From Collybiopsis luxurians FD-317 M1 (taxonomy: Eukaryota; Basidiomycota; Agaricomycetes; Agaricales; Omphalotaceae), in the NCBI GenBank assembly GCA_000827265.1, contig KN834917.1, forward strand, positions 1 through 23,857: a DNA stretch of 23,857 nt, in the 5' to 3' direction. Numbering within the stretch: position 1 is the stretch's first letter; every line of letters starts with the position of its first letter. This document shows, in pieces, positions 1 through 9,449 of the stretch. Below the pieces are notes generated by a model. The model was not told the DNA's origin. It did not search any database and saw nothing but the letters and a program-made list of their open reading frames with translations. A program made the translations under genes and the position numbers.

Positions 1-195
1 ATGTTTGGTAAGGAATTTGGATGTGTATCATGCCGTGCAGGAGGAGCTACACACTATGCGAGTTTAGGACTCCAGGAGTCAATTTTAATGGCATTAGGTC
101 AATGGTCATCCTCAGCTTGGAAGATATACATCAGAGACAACCCAGCTGTGAGAGCTGAAATGGAACTAGCTCTTATTCGTCGCCATTCATCCTGA
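1..195 (+). pseudogene. Tyrosine recombinase, C-terminal fragment (5' cut by window edge)
   Basis: The 64 codons match the end of the catalytic domain of fungal phage-integrase-type tyrosine recombinases, as found in Crypton-like or DIRS-like elements and related basidiomycete genes. Visible signals are the box around RAGGATHYASLGL, where the family has H-x-x-R followed by GGATH, the ALGQWSS box, and KIYIRDNP with the Tyr that would be the nucleophile. The catalytic Arg and Tyr are present, but the His of the H-x-x-R box reads Val and the following Arg reads Ala. The copy is therefore probably inactive. The ORF ends at TGA 193-195. Its upstream part lies outside the window, so I cannot tell whether it is a full gene broken by the window edge or a relic. 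It is on the opposite strand to the gag-RT element at 7714-19320 and is not obviously part of it. Confidence 0.7.
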
Positions 196-248
196 TACAG
201 TCCTTACTCTCTCCACTCTCCTCTTGTCTCATTCACATTCTTCCTACA

Positions 249-437
249 GAATGTACTCAACTTAAAGAGGCTTTGAGTAGTCCAAAAGCAGATCAATGGG
301 AACAAGCAATGACAGAGAAAATCACTGCACATCTTACTAATGCTGTTGACACTATGAGTTACAAACAATCTATTATACAAGTTATTATTAAACCAAGACT
401 TGTTGTGATTTCAATCATTGCTGCATTAGTTACCTGA
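249..437 (+). pseudogene. Ty1/copia pol scrap (pre-reverse-transcriptase region)
   Basis: An open stretch of 62 codons with TGA at 435-437. Its first 30 or so codons, including KEALSSPKADQWEQAM, match the short segment that precedes the reverse transcriptase in Ty1/copia polyproteins (pattern EA-x-x-S/P-x-A-x-x-W-x-x-A-M). The remainder resembles nothing I know and may be frameshifted. No integrase is visible before it and no RT motifs after it, so this is at most a scrap. It is separate from copia A and copia B by position and sequence. It could also be a chance similarity. Confidence 0.4.
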
Positions 438-605
438 ACTTTAACATTTCATTCCTCACACCTCTCAACCCAGCACATTGAAATTTTATAACTTTTGCTC
501 TAGAAGTTACACATTCACTAACAGCATCTGTACCTTCTCCTGCTTCCTTCTTTAAACCCTCTCAATGGTAGAGGTACAGTCCACTTCACCAGGAGTGTAC
601 TGTAA

Positions 606-857
606 CTAGGAGTCATACACACTTTCCAGATAGTTTGATGCTCTTTTAACAAGACCAACTTGATAAAATACTCCATCTGGAGTGTTTCCTAGAGAGGAGT
701 ATCCATTAGGCCTTGAAAATGTACTTTTCTCATCCAGCCACTGGAAAAAGACATTGGTGGATGTGATTCCAGCTGCCTTCATTCCATCAGCAATGACATC
801 ATGAGAAATTGGCAGTAATTTTTGAATATAAAAAGGCTTGATTTTGCATATCCTTTT
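606..857 (-). pseudogene. Unrecognised coding fragment
   Basis: The minus strand is open for about 80 codons, ending at TAG 606-608. The translation has a protein-like composition, with stretches such as ADGMKAAGITSTNVFFQW, RPNGYSSLGNTPDGVFYQ and VGLVKRASNYLESVYDS. I do not recognise the family. It has no ATG that clearly starts it, and a TAA in a T/A-rich run closes the frame upstream, so it looks like a C-terminal exon or a truncated relic. A protein of another mobile element and the tail of a host gene are both possible. Confidence 0.35.
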
Positions 858-1253
858 TTTTTATTTTTTATTTCCTTGTTTATTGCCCTTTGTCCCAAAG
901 GATATGGTAGGCAGTACGCTACAGCTGATGTACATGTATCTACAAAGGCTGTCCAAAAACAGAAACAGAAAACTACTACATATAGCTGTGAGATGAGCCA
1001 AAGCACATGAGTTATTTTGCAGCAGAGAATTTGCTGATTACATTCTGCCTGGTTGTAACACTATAGCAGGGGAAGTAAGATAAATAGAGGCAGCAAGTAC
1101 ACCTTGGGGAAAGAAGCAGAATAAAAGAAAAGAAGAGAAAAGAATATAGAAGAAAAGAAAAGAAAAAGGAAAAGGAAAAACCCAACCCTTGCACTCATGA
1201 AATCCTATCTTGCCTCTTGCCTCAGATCCCCATGTGTTGCCTTCTCCCTACTC
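858..1253. other. Non-coding gap with a purine-rich tract next to the LINE 3' end
   Basis: I see no convincing gene here. About 1105-1180 is nearly pure A/G on the plus strand. Read in the sense of the LINE (minus strand) it is a T/C-rich tract some 70-150 nt after the ORF2 stop. It is therefore not a normal poly(A) tail, and the true 3' end of the LINE is unresolved. Confidence 0.5.
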
Positions 1254-2474
1254 CTATCTGTCCTTGTTGTCTTCATCTACCTCTGGGAAAACCCCAAAAA
1301 TGTGGCAGAATCTACCTGTATCATTGATAAATTGGAACAGTGGTGCCAGTGACTCTGCCTCATTCAGGAGGCCTGCCATTGACATCTTGTGATACCTGAC
1401 TTCCTTTTGTAGCCTGGCTCTCACTGTCCTGTGCACTGGACATTGCAACAGATAGTGGAAGGGGGTCTTCATGTCTTTCTTGCAGGCTGGGCATATGGGA
1501 GAGTTGACCTTGCTGATGCAGTGGAGGTGCTGGTAAAGGAAATTATGTCCTGAGTGTAACTGCACTAACATACTAGAGTGCTGTTTCTTTAGGCCCTTTG
1601 TTAACTTCCAATACTCCCTTGCTGCCTTGGTTGCCCTCACATTGGTTACCATCCAAAGTTGCCAGAGCCTCAGTGATGAACCAAACATGTCATCCCACAG
1701 GGTGTTTAGCCTCCACTGAAAGGCCTTTTTAATGGCTGAGACACTGACAGACAGCACCTTGCAGAATACCTTAGGTAAGTCCCATTTGTTGCTGGAGCCA
1801 TGCAGAGCTGCCTTCTTTGCTTCCCTATCTGCTGCTTCATTGCCCTCAACTCCTATACAACCAGGTACCCAACCAACAGTAATAACCATACCACAATGAT
1901 GCCTCTTGACCTCCTTGAGACATGAGTGGAAATGGTCCATCAGATAGTGTGATGGGCCTGGGAGATTGGAGTCTGTCACTGAAATGGCAGAGGTATTGTC
2001 AATCCATAAGGAGACTGCTGTAACCTCCTGTTCTTGCTTGAGTAATTCCAAACCTAGGGTAGGTCTTGCAGACTCCCTCTCAAATACCTCATGTTCTTTG
2101 TCTGACCCCAGCTGCAGATGCAATGACGAGACCTTCTCACCTCTACAGTATAGTACCGCTGAGCTGCCAACTATACCCTTGAACCCTGACCCATCCATGA
2201 ACAGCTGGTACTCGGCCTCATCTTCCCTAAGCTGCTTCATGGCATCCTTCTTGTCTGTCCACTCCCTAACAATCACATCTGATTGCCAGCTGGCCGGGTA
2301 ATGCACGGCCTGACATTTCTCTATAGCTATTGGCAAAAGTTCAAATGTGTTCATGAGGTCATGCAAGGGGGAGAAATGGTGCTTGATGTACTTCTGTAAA
2401 ATGGTGTTGCATGCAAACTTGGTCAGAGGGTGTTGATCAGGGAGGGTAGCAATCTGGACTGCAGCATGCTGTCA
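1254..2474 (-). pseudogene. LINE ORF2, C-terminal part: RNase H and zinc-finger domains
   Basis: The largest open block (370 codons from 2366) carries an RNase H domain. Acidic residues sit in FMDGSG (D58), in the FERES stretch (Glu around 98), in WIDN (D123) and in GNEAADREAK (D180), in the spacing of LINE RNase H. The His usual in the GHxGVEGNE loop reads Cys. Near the end CPACKKDMKTPFHYLLQC fits CX2CX8HX4C, the C-terminal zinc motif of Tad/I-type ORF2 proteins. The frame continues upstream through a TGA at 2472-2474, where related proteins continue. The segment 2475-2775, linking to the RT thumb, is in a different frame and has several stops. RNase H would degrade the RNA strand during target-primed reverse transcription. 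Confidence 0.85.
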
Positions 2475-2775
2475 GATGAGATCAACTGCTAGTGGCATCA
2501 GGAGCAGGTCAGTGTAGATGTCAAGGAGATCAGTCAGTATAGAGTGGAGAGTACCCATGATCAAGATGGCAACCTGACCTGTCTTTGGATTGACAATAGT
2601 TTATGAATAACATTCCTGCCCCCTTCCTTCAGAATCCTAGCCTGTCCCTGTCATCAGCCTGGGTGGCATTGAGGAGCCAAGAAGATATCCACAGCATAGA
2701 GCATGCTGCTCTTTGGATAGAAATACACCACTGCTGGACATAGGATAATGCCACCCCTCCAGACACCCTGGTTGC

Positions 2776-4146
2776 TCATTGGAATTGGCTAACCCAGGCT
2801 TGACCTTTTGCTATCACTGCTGCCACCTGTTCCTGAAACTGTAGCTCACTGTCTAGAATGATGCCAAGCAGCTTGATGCTTTCTTTGTGCAGGATGGTGA
2901 CCCCATCTATTACCAGATCCTTCCCTCTCAAAGGTATCTTCTTGTGTTGCTGCAAAGGATGGTCAGTAAGTTTGCAGGTGTAATCAGCCAGCTGAAACTT
3001 CTCCAGTCCAAACAAGCAGTTGTGCAATCTAGCCCACTCAAGCATACCCCCTTGTCCCTCCATCAGCTCTTGTAAACAGCAGTGCATTGATGCAAAGTTG
3101 AAACCCCAGGTAACCAATGTAGAGTTGTTCATGAAGAAGATACCTAACTCCTGTGCCTTCTCATTCAAGACCCTCAATAAGCTCTGATTGTTGAAGAGGT
3201 ACTGAACCACTGCAAATGCATCACCTTGATCCAGACCACCTGGAGGGCTGAAGTAGTCTGTGGAGAAATCATCAAAGGTCAGTTTGGTTCTCCTCCCCAC
3301 ATACCATCTTCTCAGCCAGTCAACCAAAGCCAGAGGCACTCCCACCAAGTGAAGTTCATGATACAATACCTCAAGGTCCACACTAGGATAGGCCCCCTTG
3401 ACATCTAAAGCCAAGATAGATACCACCTGATTCTTTCTCTACACCTTCTCGATGATCAAAATGAGAAGGTGGATTGAGTCCATTGTACTGTGACCCAGGC
3501 ATCCACTGAACTGCATTATCAGGAGGATGCCCAGTAGCTCCACATGCTGAATGGTATCTTGTGCCATTATTGAATTGTTCAACTGGTGGTGGCCTTCAGT
3601 CAAAACTTCAGGATGGTGCACACCTGCCATATGGTAAGAAGATTTCCCTGGCTTCTATAAAACCACTGTTTCTTGCTTTGGCCAGTGGTTGGAGTAGTGC
3701 TTCAGGATAATGGTTGCATGGTAGAGAGGTCCCAGGTGCAGAATGAAGTGTTCATGACACTTCAGGAACACCACATTGGGAATGGAGCCTGGTTTCATAG
3801 CTTTGTAGGGCCTCATATGCTTGATTGCATCTGAGACCTAGTGATCTTCTGGAGGGGTGAGCTCCCAGGCTTCATCTGGATACTGAACATCTGTCAGCAC
3901 CAAGGAGGTTATTGGGGCCAGAGAGAAAAAGGCTATAACAAAGGCATCAGCTTTTCCAGTGTTCTTCCTGACCAATACCTTATTGCCTGTCCCAACCTGT
4001 ACCTTCAGATCAGGTATCCAAGAAACTCCACCATCACCAAAGCCCCTCCTCAGCATCTTGGCAACATCCCACATATTCTCCTTGGATACCTCTGCCAGGT
4101 AGCTCCTCCAATGCTCCTTCTTTGCCCTCTCCATCTCCCTCACCAA
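2776..4146 (-). pseudogene. LINE ORF2, middle part: linker and reverse transcriptase
   Basis: Three blocks in different frames. First is 3838-4146, whose ERAKKEHWRSYLAEVS stretch is the helical linker after the endonuclease. Second is 3439-3630, with FSGCLGHSTMDSIHLL, the RT finger region (family GGxPGxSTxDSxHLL). Third is 2776-3426. The last has motif A in ALDVKGAYPSVD with its Asp intact, the GLDQGD box, and the thumb region. The YxDD-type catalytic box reads FMNNS, so both catalytic aspartates are now asparagines and the enzyme must be dead. GAC to AAC after a C fits CpG decay. Stops and frameshifts between blocks are numerous, notably 3631-3837. Confidence 0.85.
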
Positions 4147-4296
4147 ATCTTGCTATACTCACCTAAACTTCTCATAGATGGGGTCATCCTGAATGTGCTG
4201 CCACTGGTGAGACCTTTTGGCAAGGGTCTTCTTTCTCCTGTTGAGGGCCTGGAGGCTCTTATTATACCACTGTCTTGCATACAGGGACAGTCATAC

Positions 4297-5256
4297 TTAC
4301 AGAACCACTGCATCAATGATTTCCAGAATGGCATTATCCAGAGCCTTTAACCTTGCATTGAAGTTGTCCTTGGACTGGATCTCTATTGGCTTACCTAGAT
4401 CTTTGAGTTTCAGGAGCAGCTTTGCCAAAAAACTGTCCCACTCCATCTTTCTCCAATTCCTTCTTGGACATTCTGGGGACAAATCCACCTGCAAATTTAC
4501 TCTAGTAATGATGGGGTAGTGGTCAGTGAGTAGGGGACGGAGAGATAAATCAGTGTCGCAGCTTAAAATTTGAGGTTGCAGTGTGGCCAAACAGAAGACA
4601 TTATCTAGTTGCATCTCATTCTTAGTCCTCATAGCCTCTAATGTGGGCTTGCCAGCTTTGAGCACCATTACTATATCCTGGTCTGACAGAAAGTCAATCA
4701 GAGTTTGAGACACTGCAAGGTTGCCTGCAGTAAACAGGTGGACATTGAGCAAATTATCCCACATGGGGTGGTGGCAGTTGAAGTCCCCTAGAAAGATGTA
4801 AAAAAGCAGACCTGGTGTAGTGAGAGTGGTGTTGATGCTGCAGAGAAAGTTTTTCAAAGCCATTATGGCCTCATTGTGGTTGCCATTGATGTAGAGGTTG
4901 ACAATACATGGGGTCCTGAAGGTGCCAACCAATTGAACAGCTGTGACATTGGAGTGTCAGATTAGAATGGAACTCCATGCACCAGTCACTAAGCGTTTGT
5001 TTACCATGAGAATGGACCTAGTTGCCTTTTTGTTATCCTTCTTCTCAAAGTGCAGTGCTGAGTACACAGGATGGTAACAGGAGAGGCCCTTGGTGTTGCC
5101 AAACTTGTCAATATTTGGCTCTTGCATTGCCAAGATGTCAAAGAAGTCATCAGTATTGTGTAACATGTTGAATTGAGCAGTAGGTAAGTGGTTCAAATTT
5201 TGCTGCCAAATCTTCAAGATCTTCTCATCAGGATTGTCCATTCCATGTTGATTCAT
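4297..5256 (-). pseudogene. LINE ORF2, N-terminal part: AP-type endonuclease
   Basis: Two open blocks in the same frame (4957-5256 and 4297-4932) are separated by a TGA at 4957-4959. Endonuclease landmarks in order are IWQQNLNH (Asn), LAMQEPNID (catalytic Glu), GDFNCHHPMWD (Asp/Asn) and LTDHYPI (Asp-His). This is the exonuclease-endonuclease-phosphatase fold that nicks the target for target-primed reverse transcription. The chosen start is the ATG at 5254-5256, because the conserved fold begins about 15 codons later and it overlaps the ORF1 stop. A frameshift near 4300 separates it from the linker. The residues needed for nicking survive better than those of the RT. Confidence 0.85.
5253..5256 (-). 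promoter_or_regulatory. ORF1 stop / ORF2 start overlap (ATGA)
   Basis: On the minus strand the four bases ATGA hold the ORF2 start ATG (5256-5254) and the ORF1 stop TGA (5255-5253). Such overlaps in non-LTR retrotransposons are known to support termination-reinitiation, which would let one bicistronic RNA make ORF2 protein. The function here is inferred. Confidence 0.55.
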
Positions 5257-6376
5257 TGGGATGGAGTAGGCTGATGCACTGGGCTAGGAGGGAGGGATGA
5301 TGCTGTTCTAGTTTGAAGCTGACCCACTGGCTGAGAGCGCTGGATGGAGCCTGGACAGCCTTGACTCTGTGACTGGTGAATCCAATGATCCATTGTCAAC
5401 TGACTACCAAAGGTTTCAGAGGCAGAAGACGGTGGGGGCCTAGATGTGCAGATAGCTGTAGGAGTGTCAGTACAAAGGGCTGAGTTCATGTGTTTACCTT
5501 TTCCTTCCCCTCTTAGGCTGCTTGCCAGCCTTCCTGTTCCTTTCTATTCCACTTGTTGCTAGCCTTGGTTGTTCTTTTTCAATTCTTCTCTTCAGGAATC
5601 ATCAAAAACCTCTTGCCACAGTTCCCTGCCCTTCAACCATGTCTCTGTATCATCCATGACAAAGAAACAATAGTGATAGCCCACACAACAATCATGGAGT
5701 TCCTCAACTTTGTTGCAGAAGGAAGGACAGTCAGAGTCAGAGGCAGCATGTCCTCCTACTCTGCAAATTGCGCGAGCAAGTTCCAATGGTCCCACAGTGC
5801 ACACTGAGGTCCAGTGGCTTCCTGTGCATCTTACACAAACATCCCTGCTACTCTTGCACTCCTGTGCAAAGTGACCAATGCATTGACACTTGAGGCAACA
5901 CTGTGGTTCTGACAAAGACTTGTGAGCATCCAGCATCCAGCCTTGAATAATCAAACTGCTCCTAATAGCATGGTTCATTGATTCCAGACTGTTGAAGGTG
6001 AAGATGGCATGAGCCACCTTCTGCTTGGTTGCCCTCTGTTCTATGGCCTTGATCTATCAAGCACATTTGATAGAGCCCTCTGGCAGAGAGTTGATGTGCT
6101 CAATTGTTGTCAAAGCATCTGTGGATTCTAAAGCCTCTGACACTGGGACCATCTCCACTACCACCTCATATACCTCCAGTTCAGCTGTCAGCTCTTTACC
6201 CCATGCTCCTATCTACATGCCTCACTATAACCTTTCATCAAGATGCCTCAGCTTCTTGGATGGCCTGGGCATGAGGTGCATGCAGGACATTCTTTGTGGC
6301 CACACCTGCAACTACCTCTGCCCTGGCCTCTGCTCCTTTCTTCAAAACCTCTGCAAAAGTCAAATTGAGTTTGTTG
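5253..6376 (-). pseudogene. LINE ORF1 (Gag-like), distal part with zinc knuckles
   Basis: The block 5592-6017 has the ORF1 landmarks. These are a degenerate RNA-binding segment starting at AHAIFTFNSLESMNHAI, then CLKCQCIGHFAQEC (CX2CX4HX4C), CVRCTGSHWTSVC and a third knuckle-like motif around GGHAASDSDCPSF. The Pro/Ser-rich tail (5253-5489) is in the same frame after two stops. Upstream, a frameshifted stretch around 6330 includes NKLNLTFAEVLKKG and HAPHAQAIQEAEAS. The protein would bind element RNA as an RNP. Sequence homologous to the LINE ends abruptly at 6376, where copia A begins. The missing N-terminal half is at 22684-23087 (+). Confidence 0.8.
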
Positions 6377-6394
6377 TGCCCGTTCACAACAGTG
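6365..6394. other. Left inversion breakpoint (LINE ORF1 / copia A junction)
   Basis: Plus-strand 6365-6376 is the reverse complement of CAACAAACTCAA, which also ends the ORF1 N-terminal half at 23076-23087. 6390-6394 is CAGTG, also present in reverse complement at 23088-23092 in copia A. Between them lie 13 bp (6377-6389) with no clear origin. To the left is LINE ORF1 read leftward; to the right is copia A read rightward. Confidence 0.7.
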
Positions 6395-7403
6395 TGAGGT
6401 TGATCAGGCTGTGTTTTTTAGGCAGGAAGGAAAAGAAATGGTGATAATTGTTGTCCATGTTGATGACTGCACCATTGCCATGTCATTGTTGATGGCTGTG
6501 AAGAAGGTAAAGGATGGTATACAGAGTCATGTGGACATTTCTGATTTGGGTCAACTACACTGGATTCTTGGAATTGAGGTCCAGTGCAATTAAAATCAAA
6601 AGATAATCAGCTTATCTCAAAAATCTTATCTCGAATCTATTATCCAGCGCTATGGCTTTGATGAACTGAAGCCAGTTTCTATTCCGATAGATCCAAACCT
6701 CCACCTTTTCTCTGCACAATCTCCTGCTTCCACATTTGAAATTGCAGCTATGCACAATATCTCCTATCATGAAGCTATTGGCTCATTTATGTGGGCCATG
6801 CTCAGCACTTGCCTCAATATCTCTTTCGCTATAACATCTCTCTTGCACTTCACAAAAAATCCTGGCATGGCACATTGGGAAGCTGTCAAGCACATATTCA
6901 AATATTTGAAGGGTTCAAAGGATTTATGGTTGACATATGGTGGACCTGGGAAGGAATTAATTGGGTATGCAGATGCAGATGGGAATATGGCAGAAGATCA
7001 GCATGCAATTTCTGGGTACGCATTTATTCTGAATGGCAGCGCTGTCTCTTGGGCTTCTAAATGACAGGAGATCATTACCCTATTCACTACCAAGTCCAAA
7101 TATGTAGCTGCTACTCATGCTACAAAGGAAGGACTTTGGCTTCACTTCCTTATTTCAGAAATCTTTGATGCTCTCCAAATGCCAACAACTCTATTTTCCA
7201 ATAATCAATCTGCTATTGCTCTCACCAAGAATCATCAATACCATGCTCAAACTAAGCATATTGACATCCAGCATCATTTTATTCATTGGGTTGTACATGA
7301 AGGAAGTATCAGGTTGGTTTATTGCCCAACTGACAAAATGGTTGTCAACATGTTGATGAAAGCACTGCCTGCCTTCAGCCAAGGTAAAACATTTCACAAA
7401 TGA
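6390..7403 (+). pseudogene. Copia A pol, second half: RT C-terminal part and RNase H
   Basis: One frame runs from 6390 to TGA 7401-7403, broken by TAA at 6591-6593 and TGA at 7062-7064. It starts inside the RT at CEVDQAVFF and has the catalytic box VHVDDCTIA (both Asp kept), DLGQLHWILGIEV, and the connection region. RNase H follows, with YADADGN, WASK, TKSKYVAA and the tail ending near KTFHK. The TGA at 7062 follows WASK, where the family has K/R then QE, so CGA to TGA is likely. This is reverse transcriptase and RNase H of a Ty1/copia element. The first half of the same RT, ending at KLGFRQC, is at 23093-23520 on the minus strand; the two join in frame at the shared Cys codon. Confidence 0.9.
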
Positions 7404-7423
7404 GCTTGGACTACACTCACTTT

Positions 7424-7432
7424 GAGGGGGAG
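7424..7432 (+). other. Copia A polypurine tract
   Basis: GAGGGGGAG lies 21 bp after the pol stop and immediately before the TGTTGGATT start of the LTR. This is the position of the plus-strand priming site in copia elements. Confidence 0.75.
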
Positions 7433-7713
7433 TGTTGGATTAGTGCAAAGTGGTGCATCCATACATTGTATGTGTTTCAAGTCAAATATATTTTGTAGTG
7501 CTTTTCCCCATATTTTGAACAATGATTCTTTTGACATTACTTCATAGTTTTCATTGTTCTTTTGTCTTTTCATTTAGTATATGTACGACATATACTTTCT
7601 GGTCACCTCAGTTGGTCTACATGCAACTGAGGTGAGCTACATATCTATTACTCTCTTTTGTATATGTTACTTATATGATCTCGTAGTGATACATTGTATC
7701 TATAGCTCTCACA
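7433..7713 (+). repeat. Copia A 3' LTR (281 bp)
   Basis: The repeat begins TGTTGGATTAG after the polypurine tract and ends CTCTCACA. The right end is fixed by the next base: from 7714 the minus strand is an RT reading frame interrupted after DDFPCDWGT. Copia A therefore inserted into that gene. The partner 5' LTR should lie to the right of the window, beyond the copia A N-terminal half. An A/T-rich part with TATATTTT is a possible promoter region. Confidence 0.7.
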
Positions 7714-8206
7714 GGTCCCCCAGTCACATGGGAAGTCATCTGAATCAATGAGTGAATTTATGGAAATCCTGGATGGATTAATAATGGACAGTTCAAGAGA
7801 CAGTTCAGGAGAGGTGTTGCAAAGTGTTGGGATACACAGTGGAAATTTGGTCTTAGGGTAGGAATGATTGATAATTATATGGAATTTTCTGGGTTTCTGC
7901 TCTAGGACAGCCATGGGCACTGTACAAAAATGTCCAATAAGTTCTTCTAGTACATGAGGATCAAAGCTTGGAGAGAGTCTACCCAGTAGAATCTCTTCTC
8001 TGAACTTCTCATGTACCACTGTAGCATCTTGGTCAGATGTGAAATGATTGGAAGGAATGAATGTGGATGAGAGTTTAAATTGTTCTATGCCAATCTTGAA
8101 TCCTTGTTCCAAACCTGTCAGAACATCCTCATACTCCATTAGAAGACCTGCTTCAGCAAGTACCTCCCACCATGCAGCTGGTTTTAATCTTATTGTGATG
8201 GAGAAC
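7714..8206 (-). pseudogene. Old gag-RT retroelement: N-terminal part of reverse transcriptase, cut by copia A
   Basis: The minus frame reads KPAAWWEVLAEAGL, then HFTSDQDATVVHEKFREEI, a GHFCTVPMAV stretch and SINSLIDSDDFPCDWGT. This is the N-terminal region of a fungal RT type in which a gag with a zinc motif is fused to RT. I recall this RT type from basidiomycete elements that also carry a tyrosine recombinase (DIRS-like); that placement is an inference. The coding ends exactly at 7714, where the copia A LTR starts. The catalytic YxDD part should lie beyond copia A, right of the window in the pre-inversion order. A one-base shift near 8206 separates it from gag. Confidence 0.6.
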
Positions 8207-9446
8207 TCAATGCCTGTATTTCTGGGCAGTGTGGGTGTTACTACCACAGTGAGAGCAGATGTGAAGAAATTTGCAGTTATTGCAGTTGCAACCATCAACT
8301 CTGTTCCAAGAAATACAGATGAGGCAACCTTGCCTGTCTTTCCAGCCATTTCCATCCTTCTTGGTGTAGTTATCTTGTGCCTCCTTGTAGTGTCTGTACC
8401 AGCAGTCTGAGGAACCACAGATGCAGCATATGTTGGGGTTCATAAACACTTTCTGACCCCTTGGACTATAATTTGGGGTACAAAAACTAGAAGACAATGA
8501 GGACAAAGAGGAGTTGCTGGTTGAAGAGTTGCAATTATAATAGTTGGATTGTGTGCCACATGTATGATTGGGGTTGGAAGAGGATTTGGATGAAGAGTCA
8601 GCAGAGGCACTATTTAGAGAGGAGAGATGGTCACCCATTTTCTGAGCCAATTCCTTGGCCTCAGCCTCTGCTTTTGCTTGACAAATATGCATGATTTCTG
8701 AAAAAACACCATTATGGAAGAAGTTGATATGGATTCTGGACTTGGGATGTTGCCACCATTGTCTGCACACCTCATCAATATATTGGGCATAAGGTTCATA
8801 TAGCATGTCAAAATCTGGCTTCTCTGAAATACAGTCAAAAAGTTTTGAAAACATTTTTGCCACCCCAAATGCCTTCTTGGACCCAACATTAAACTCATCC
8901 ACCAGAATGAAGTGCTCACAAATGGCCTGTGGCATGTTCTTGGCAATTTGAGTGAATTCTTCTCTGAAGATGTTGTGTACCAGAACATCAACAAAGTGTT
9001 TCAATTTTGCCAGCTTCACCCCAGATTCTTCTAGTTGGATGATGTCCTCTGAAGTCTCTATGCAATGTACTGCAATGTCATTGTATTTTGTGGCAAAGTA
9101 AGCAAGAGGGATGAAAACTTTGAAGCCTTCTCACAATGTAGTTGTGACAGCAGTATTGATCCCATGCCTCCTCTGAAAGGGGGCATCAAAGGATATTACA
9201 ATGATATCTTGGGAGTCATCCCAGGTGAGGACTTTCTTCCCTCTCTGTCCCTTGTCTTCAGTTGACAAAGAAGGAAACAGTGGTTGTGTGAATGGCATCC
9301 CTGGCCATATGAAAGGGAATGGAGGGTAAATGAAATTTGGTGTCAGCTGCAAGGGAGGCTGAGACTCACTCAGGTTCTGTGGGGGTTGTTGCTGCTGGCC
9401 ATTGTTATGAGGGTAGTACATGGTTTGGAATGGGTACCTGGGAAAG
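8207..9446 (-). pseudogene. Old gag-RT retroelement: Gag distal part with Cys/His motif
   Basis: Two blocks in the same frame (9131-9421 and 8207-9019) are joined through TGA 9131-9133. In order there is a Gln/Pro-rich stretch (NNGQQQQPPQNL), a segment around KKVLTWDDSQD, a helical region including FKVFIPLAYFATKYND and VDVLVHNIFREEF, and a Ser-rich linker. It ends with a Cys/His cluster, CISWNRVDGCNCNNC, followed by HICSHCGSNTHTAQ. The final cluster resembles the zinc motif that precedes the RT in fungal gag-RT elements. The frame ends in TGA at 8207-8209, and RT continues in another frame, which may be an indel or a natural frameshift. A foldback element interrupts the gene upstream at 9450. 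Confidence 0.6.
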
Positions 9447-9449
9447 CCT

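Larger units (their letters stand above)
1254..6376 (-). mobile_element. Tad1-like non-LTR retrotransposon (LINE), decayed; 5' end displaced by inversion
   Basis: Read on the minus strand, this segment has the order of a Tad1-clade LINE. It holds the distal part of ORF1 with CCHC knuckles, then ORF2 with an apurinic-type endonuclease, reverse transcriptase, RNase H and a C-terminal zinc motif. Both ORFs carry many stops and frameshifts, and the RT active site is lost, so it is dead. The missing N-terminal part of ORF1 is at 22684-23087 on the other strand. The block is extremely poor in CpG. Its 3' boundary is not clear. Confidence 0.85.

Noticed and set aside
1105..1180. A-rich tract as the poly(A) tail of the LINE
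   Set aside because: The LINE is on the minus strand, so the tail should be T-rich on the plus strand; this tract is A/G-rich on plus and thus pyrimidine-rich in the sense direction.
6025..6444. Plus-strand ORF of 139 codons
   Set aside because: It lies antisense to the LINE ORF1 and crosses the inversion junction; its translation has no family signal, while the minus strand does.
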